Source: Microvirga aerophila (lineage in GTDB: Bacteria > Pseudomonadota > Alphaproteobacteria > Rhizobiales > Beijerinckiaceae). Taken from it: DNA of 64,000 nucleotides. The position numbers were made by a program, and so were the translations under genes. The stretch is taken from contig NZ_QOIO01000012.1 of the NCBI RefSeq assembly GCF_003332305.1, positions 58,847 through 122,846 on the forward strand, in the 5' to 3' direction. Under the pieces are notes generated by a model. The model searched no databases. It worked only from the letters and a program-made list of their open reading frames with translations, and was not told the DNA's origin. Every line of letters starts with the position of its first letter. Position 1 is the first letter of the stretch. Of the stretch, positions 61,058 through 64,000 are shown one piece after another.

Positions 61058-61258
61058 CTAGGTGGAGGTCAGGCCGTCGATTTCCTTGAGGCGCGGCCCT
61101 TCGACCACCTTCGGGGCATCGGAGCCTCCGCCGAGAAGCGCATTGTCGATGGCAGCGCCCGCAAGCCCGCCGAGCGCTCGGCCCGCCATGGCTCCCAAGG
61201 GGCCCGCAACCATGCCGCCGACCACGGAGCCGACCGTTTGAAGAACGAGAGTAGCCAT
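61058..61258 (-). pseudogene. N-terminal fragment of the GTA g15-like tail protein, ended by in-frame TAG
   Basis: The 66-residue piece MATLVLQTVGSVVGGMVAGP to EGPRLKEIDGLTST has the glycine-rich start and the EGPRL-x-E/D segment that open g15-type tail proteins. TAG at 61060-61058 ends it. Translation of the next codons in the same frame gives GAAIPRIYGRARVGGQLIWA, the expected continuation. The lesion is therefore one stop codon at a site that usually reads Glu (GAG). It starts five bases after the NlpC/P60 gene. Confidence 0.8.
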
Positions 61259-61263
61259 CAGGT

Positions 61264-61686
61264 TTATCCAGGAAAGCGGAATGCGTAAGCCAGGTGCCGA
61301 CGCCACCAGGGCCGGAACGCCACCTCGGCGACTTGTGCCCCGTCATGGGCATGGATCATGGTTCTGTCCGAGGTAGCGATGGCGCAGTGCTTGGCGGGCA
61401 GCCCCTCGCGCCAGCGAAAGAGCAGCACGTCTCCGGCCATGATGGTTGCGGGGTCTATCTCGATGAGGTGACGCCGCGCCGCCGCCACGAGCGTATCGGC
61501 CCCGGCCTCCGCCCAGTCGGGCGCATAAGGCGGCGGCAGTTCGGGCTCGGCCCCCATGACGCCGCGCCAGACGCCGCGCAGGAGGCCGAGACAGTCGCAG
61601 CCGACGCCCTTGAGCGAAGCCTGGTGACGGAAAGGCGTTCCGATCCAGGAGCGGGCCTCAATGATGATGGTGTCGGGTGTGGGCAT
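61264..61686 (-). CDS. NlpC/P60-family peptidase of GTA tail (RcGTA g14-like)
   Basis: A 140-residue cysteine peptidase of the phage/GTA cell-wall peptidase group (TIGR02219 type). The catalytic Cys is in GVGCDCLGLLRGVWR, the His in LPAKHCAIATSDRTMIHAHD, and RSWIGTPFRHQASLKG precedes them. It probably opens peptidoglycan for DNA entry. It sits between the DUF2163 and TIM-barrel genes, as in RcGTA, though a repeat of about 210 bases separates it from DUF2163. Confidence 0.94.
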   Translation of the reverse strand: MPTPDTIIIEARSWIGTPFRHQASLKGVGCDCLGLLRGVWRGVMGAEPELPPPYAPDWAEAGADTLVAAARRHLIEIDPATIMAGDVLLFRWREGLPAKHCAIATSDRTMIHAHDGAQVAEVAFRPWWRRHLAYAFRFPG

Positions 61687-61758
61687 GGTGTCTTTGTGTA
61701 TGTGCGAAGCATCGTGAGAGAGTACGTCTTGGCTCCGTCCTCAGGTGAGGAATGACCC

Positions 61759-61853
61759 CAGCGTCATCCCCGGACTTGTTCCGGGGATCCATGCCTTCTC
61801 AGGGATGCGGCTCAAAGACATGGATGGCCGCAACAAGTGCGGCCATGACGGCG
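61759..61853. repeat. Dispersed palindromic repeat between GTA genes
   Basis: GTCATCCCCGGACTTGTTCC then GGGGATCCATG opens the element and CATGGATGGCCGCAACAAGT then GCGGCCATGAC closes it, giving a long imperfect hairpin. It is of the same type as the element at 11088-11180. Its place inside the GTA gene series, between g14-like and g13-like genes, is unusual for a co-transcribed cluster. Confidence 0.7.
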
Positions 61854-61897
61854 TGGATGTTGCTCCCAGTCAGCATCTCTGGACGAGACTGCGTGTC

Positions 61898-62788
61898 TCA
61901 CCGAAAGAAGCTTTTGCCGTCGAGCCCCGGCTCCCCCTGACGCGGCATGCGGATGATGAAGTCGTTGCCGGGCATGTGCGGGAAGCCGCGAAAGTTCTCG
62001 ACGTTGCTGAACCTAGCACGGCAGGCCGCATGGGTCTTGTCGCATCCGGCCGTCGCCGTGAACGTGTCGCCGACAGCTATCGGTTGCGGTGCGCGCTGCC
62101 ACAGGTCGAACTCGTCCGTCCCGCTGATAGCGCGATGCACCTTGATCTCGACGGACAATCCCGCATTCGCGCCGCTCGTCCAGGTGAGACGGCCCCCCGT
62201 GCACCATCCGTCGCGAAAGCCCGTGCCGGCGCTCGCGACGGCGAGCACGCTGTCGGTGCGGGTGACGGTTCCGGTTCTCGTATAGGTGGGGGACGCGAGA
62301 TTGACGCCGCATTTCTGGTCGCCGAGATCGGCCGAACAGGTGGCGCGATACAGGCGTCCGCGCTCCTCGTCGAGGCGGTGCATGAGCCCCCTCACCTCGG
62401 CCACAAATCCGCCATCGGCGCGACGGATCTCGCCGATGGAGCCGATGTCGAGGAGAAGCCGCTCCGCCGCGTTCGACCAGTTGACGAGCCACGTCTCGAC
62501 GCTTGCATCGTCATAGAGCCCAGACGCGATGTCGTCCTCGGTCAGCCCCGCCGAGATGAGTGCCCCCGAGACCTCGCCTCCGCCGACCGCAAAGCCGAGT
62601 TCGCTCGTCGCCTCCGCGGCGTCGAGTCCGGAATGGGCCATATAGGCGATGTCCCCGAAAGCAAGGTCGCGGTCGTGATCCGTGAAGCCGGACGACACGC
62701 CGTCGCGGCGCGTCAATCGCCAGCAATGGCAAAGGGATGTCGTCCCGTCCGCCAGGTGGGCGGCCAGGTTTGGGGGGATGTTGCGCAT
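61898..62788 (-). CDS. DUF2163 GTA tail protein (RcGTA g13-like)
   Basis: A 296-residue protein. The opening MRNIPPNLAAHLADGTTSLC with HCWRLTRRDG and GFTDHDRDLAFGDIAYMA is the DUF2163 start. The C-terminal block (GCDKTHAACRARFSNVENFR then GFPHMPGNDFI) has the Cys pair and His of the phage BR0599 domain. It is a tail hub or baseplate component in RcGTA, where the order g12-g13-g14-g15 is fixed, and this order is kept here. CSADLGDQKCGVNL adds a further Cys pair, possibly a metal site. Confidence 0.94.
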   Translation of the reverse strand: MRNIPPNLAAHLADGTTSLCHCWRLTRRDGVSSGFTDHDRDLAFGDIAYMAHSGLDAAEATSELGFAVGGGEVSGALISAGLTEDDIASGLYDDASVETWLVNWSNAAERLLLDIGSIGEIRRADGGFVAEVRGLMHRLDEERGRLYRATCSADLGDQKCGVNLASPTYTRTGTVTRTDSVLAVASAGTGFRDGWCTGGRLTWTSGANAGLSVEIKVHRAISGTDEFDLWQRAPQPIAVGDTFTATAGCDKTHAACRARFSNVENFRGFPHMPGNDFIIRMPRQGEPGLDGKSFFR

Positions 62789-62811
62789 GATGGGTCTCGT
62801 GGATGGAGCGC

Positions 62812-63450
62812 TTAAGGAACGATCTCGATCAGCGGGATCTGGGGAATCGCGCCCGCGTCGAAGGCCGAAAGGTCAATGTCGAGCTCATCGGTGTCGAACC
62901 GCACCGGCACGTCGAACGCGAAGCCCGCCGTCACGGCAGCGCCCGGAGGCGGAGCGGCCGCGAGGGTGACGAGGCCGATGGTGGGATCGCACGCAAAGCC
63001 CTGACCGGGCTGCAGCACGAAGCCGTTGACAGCAACCTGCACCGTCTCTCCTACGGGCTTGGCAATAGTGCGCGCATAGGGCGCGTAAGCGGAGCCGTAG
63101 GTCTTGGCGAACTGGAACACGCGGGTCGTATCGTCGCCGGTGCCGATCCGCTGGTCGAGGGGTGTGGGCTCGCGGGAGGGTGGTCCGGAGCGCCAGTCGG
63201 TGCGGTCGCGGAACCGGAAGCCGATGAGCCGGCCCCGTCGCTCCTCGAAGAACGCGATCACCGCATGGAGCGCGTCGATATTCCGGACGCCCAGGCCCGC
63301 ATCGTAGCGTCGGCGCGACTGGGCCCAGCGGCTGTTGCGATGCTCGCGGCCGGACGCAAGCGTGACGATATCGGTGCGCCGTACCGGCCCGCCCCGGCTG
63401 CCGAGGCTGACATCGAGGGGAAAGCGCACCTCGTGGAAATCGGACGCCAT
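62812..63450 (-). CDS. DUF2460 (TIGR02217) GTA tail protein (RcGTA g12-like)
   Basis: A 212-residue protein. MASDFHEVRFPLDVSLGSRG with GPVRRTDIVTLASGREHRNS is the characteristic TIGR02217 start, and HAVIAFFEERRGRLIGFRFR and SAYAPYARTIAKPVGETVQV follow. It is part of the tail tip or hub. AAGGATGGACCC precedes the Met at 63450, which is chosen over an ATG five codons earlier. It is followed by the DUF2163 gene, and a ydcH-like gene lies upstream in the opposite direction. Confidence 0.94.
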   Translation of the reverse strand: MASDFHEVRFPLDVSLGSRGGPVRRTDIVTLASGREHRNSRWAQSRRRYDAGLGVRNIDALHAVIAFFEERRGRLIGFRFRDRTDWRSGPPSREPTPLDQRIGTGDDTTRVFQFAKTYGSAYAPYARTIAKPVGETVQVAVNGFVLQPGQGFACDPTIGLVTLAAAPPPGAAVTAGFAFDVPVRFDTDELDIDLSAFDAGAIPQIPLIEIVP

Positions 63451-63534
63451 GGGTCCATCCTTCATTCAAATGAAACGGAAAGCGACGAGGGGGCGTTGTC
63501 GTGGCAAACGCCCAGCCAAAGGAGACGGCACGCG

Positions 63535-63780
63535 ATGAGCAATGCTCCCAACGATCTCGCCGAAGACTTTCCGGACAAGGTTGACCGGATCCGTGAGCTG
63601 AAGACCAGCAACAACCACTTCGCGCGGCTTTTCGACGAGTACAACGAGTTGAACCGCACGATCCATCGCATCGAGACCCGGGTGGAGCCCGCGAACGAAG
63701 ACCGGGAAGAGGAGCTGAAGCGCCGCCGCGTGCACCTCAAGGACGAGCTTGCCGCCATGCTGGCGGACGAGAACGCCTAA
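63535..63780 (+). CDS. YdcH-family (DUF465) small helical protein
   Basis: An 81-residue protein predicted to be entirely helical with a coiled-coil hairpin: KVDRIRELKTSNNHFARLFD and YNELNRTIHRIETRVEPAND-like sequence, then RREL-type LKRRRVHLKDELAAMLADEN. The F-x-x-L-x-x-E/D-Y-x-x-L-N pattern and the closing LKDxL are diagnostic of DUF465. GGAGACGGCACGCG precedes the ATG. It is on the opposite strand to the GTA genes and lies between the g12-like gene and the tape-measure remnant. The role of the family is unknown. Confidence 0.9.
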   Translation: MSNAPNDLAEDFPDKVDRIRELKTSNNHFARLFDEYNELNRTIHRIETRVEPANEDREEELKRRRVHLKDELAAMLADENA

Positions 63781-63786
63781 AAAGCC

Positions 63787-63888
63787 TCACATGCTGCGCT
63801 GGCCGCGCGCCACGGCCCGGGCCAAGGCGGCGGACACCTGCGCCTCGGACCGGCGGAAGCTCTCCGCGTCCGGAGTCGCGATGTAATA
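63787..63888 (-). pseudogene. C-terminal remnant of GTA/phage tail tape-measure protein, cut by an insertion
   Basis: The minus strand reads YYIATPDAESFRRSEAQVSA then ALARAVARGQRSM and a stop. The T/S-P-D-A-x-S/G-F-R-x-S-E-x-Q-V-x-A-x-L-A-R-A-V-x-R-G-x-R ending is the C-terminus of tail tape-measure proteins of GTA and related phages, the gene expected just before g12. Immediately upstream, at 63891-63889, the frame hits TAG. The sequence there is unrelated and belongs to a transposon-like end, so the gene is disrupted at that point. Confidence 0.7.
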
Positions 63889-64000
63889 CTAAGTCCCTGA
63901 AGGGCTGACTCGTTCGTGATTTTCTGCGTCGGGGTGGGTGTGATTCAACTTGGCGAGCCATGGAGGTTCGCCATGCCGATCCCACTCCGTTCTGACTTCG
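63889..64000 (+). mobile_element. Left end of an IS630-type insertion sequence (partial)
   Basis: From about 63889 the sequence (TAAGTCCCTGAAGGGCTGAC and on) no longer fits the tail gene. It leads 80 bases later to the start of a transposase-like gene. A TA is present at the junction, matching the target preference of IS630. The right end and the second inverted repeat are outside the window, so the exact borders are unknown. Confidence 0.55.
63973..64000 (+). CDS. Transposase of IS630 type, first nine codons
   Basis: Only MPIPLRSDF is visible before the window ends. This resembles the usual start of IS630-family transposases in alphaproteobacteria (M-P-x-P-x-R-x-D-F-D). A GGAGGTTCGCC stretch precedes the ATG. 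The call depends on this short N-terminus and the adjoining broken gene. Confidence 0.45.

Noticed and set aside
61058..61060. TAG in the g15-like gene read as pyrrolysine or programmed recoding
   Set aside because: No pyrrolysine system is expected in this group and no downstream stimulatory structure is evident; a simple nonsense change or sequencing error is the more economical reading.
62803..63534. Long plus-strand frame leading into the ydcH-like gene
   Set aside because: The first 244 codons are antisense to the g12-like gene; only the part from 63535 has a ribosome site and family match.

Overview
The window is high-GC chromosomal DNA from an alphaproteobacterium of the order Hyphomicrobiales (Rhizobiales), most like the Methylobacteriaceae/Microvirga side. 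This is inferred from the rhizobial-type cytochrome c maturation cluster (ccmI-E-F-H = cycHJKL) next to degP, a two-component pair and glnE; the cobS-DUF1289-retropepsin block; a gene-transfer-agent (GTA) tail cluster; and the dispersed intergenic palindromes. The genus cannot be fixed from this sequence alone. Most genes are ordinary chromosomal housekeeping or transport genes.

Layout. 0-3.6 kb: 5' part of a class II DAHP synthase gene, two overlapping tiny membrane-protein genes, glutathione reductase and an O-antigen-ligase-type protein (all minus). 3.7-7.4 kb: a tripartite tricarboxylate transporter (tctC, a strong hairpin, tctB, tctA) and a GNAT acetyltransferase. 7.4-10.2 kb: DUF2059 protein, rpiA, an exported protein of unknown role, phosphoglycolate phosphatase and tRNA-Val(CAC). 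10.4-20.9 kb: L,D-transpeptidase, DUF971 protein, moaA, an orphan periplasmic binding protein, a beta-hydroxyacid dehydrogenase, an enoyl-CoA hydratase, a cluster of three tiny genes (two of them paralogues), a uracil-DNA-glycosylase-family protein, a thermonuclease-like protein, divergent cobT/cobS, DUF1289 and a membrane retropepsin. 20.9-24.4 kb: an accessory stretch with an exported ADYC-like protein, a secreted protein built of eight NGLSA pentapeptides, dusA, and a protein with a phospholipase-A2-like N-terminus. 24.6-30.6 kb: purine catabolism (xdhA-xdhB-xdhC-guanine-deaminase-like, with 4-bp overlaps) followed by ureE. 30.7-36.5 kb: glyoxalase, pepN and a PleC-like PAS histidine kinase. 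36.6-41.2 kb: one 1540-residue RTX protein. 41.5-54.9 kb: glnE, a two-component pair, degP-like protease, a tiny lipoprotein, ccmHFEI, and a FeuPQ/PhoPQ-type pair with a small PepSY-like exported protein.

55.0-64.0 kb is the tail end of a GTA (RcGTA-like g12-g15) plus holin-like, muramidase and DUF2793 genes. It looks partly decayed. The TIM-barrel tail protein gene has an in-frame TAG near its 5' end. The tape-measure gene is cut by what looks like an IS630-type element at the window edge. A ydcH-like gene on the opposite strand sits between the tape-measure remnant and g12, and a dispersed palindromic repeat separates g13 from g14.

The most unusual items are the NGLSA repeat protein next to the ADYC-like protein, the PLA2-like protein, the damaged GTA tail cluster, the large RTX protein with an EF-hand in an AT-richer N-terminal part, and the hairpin placed between tctC and tctBA.
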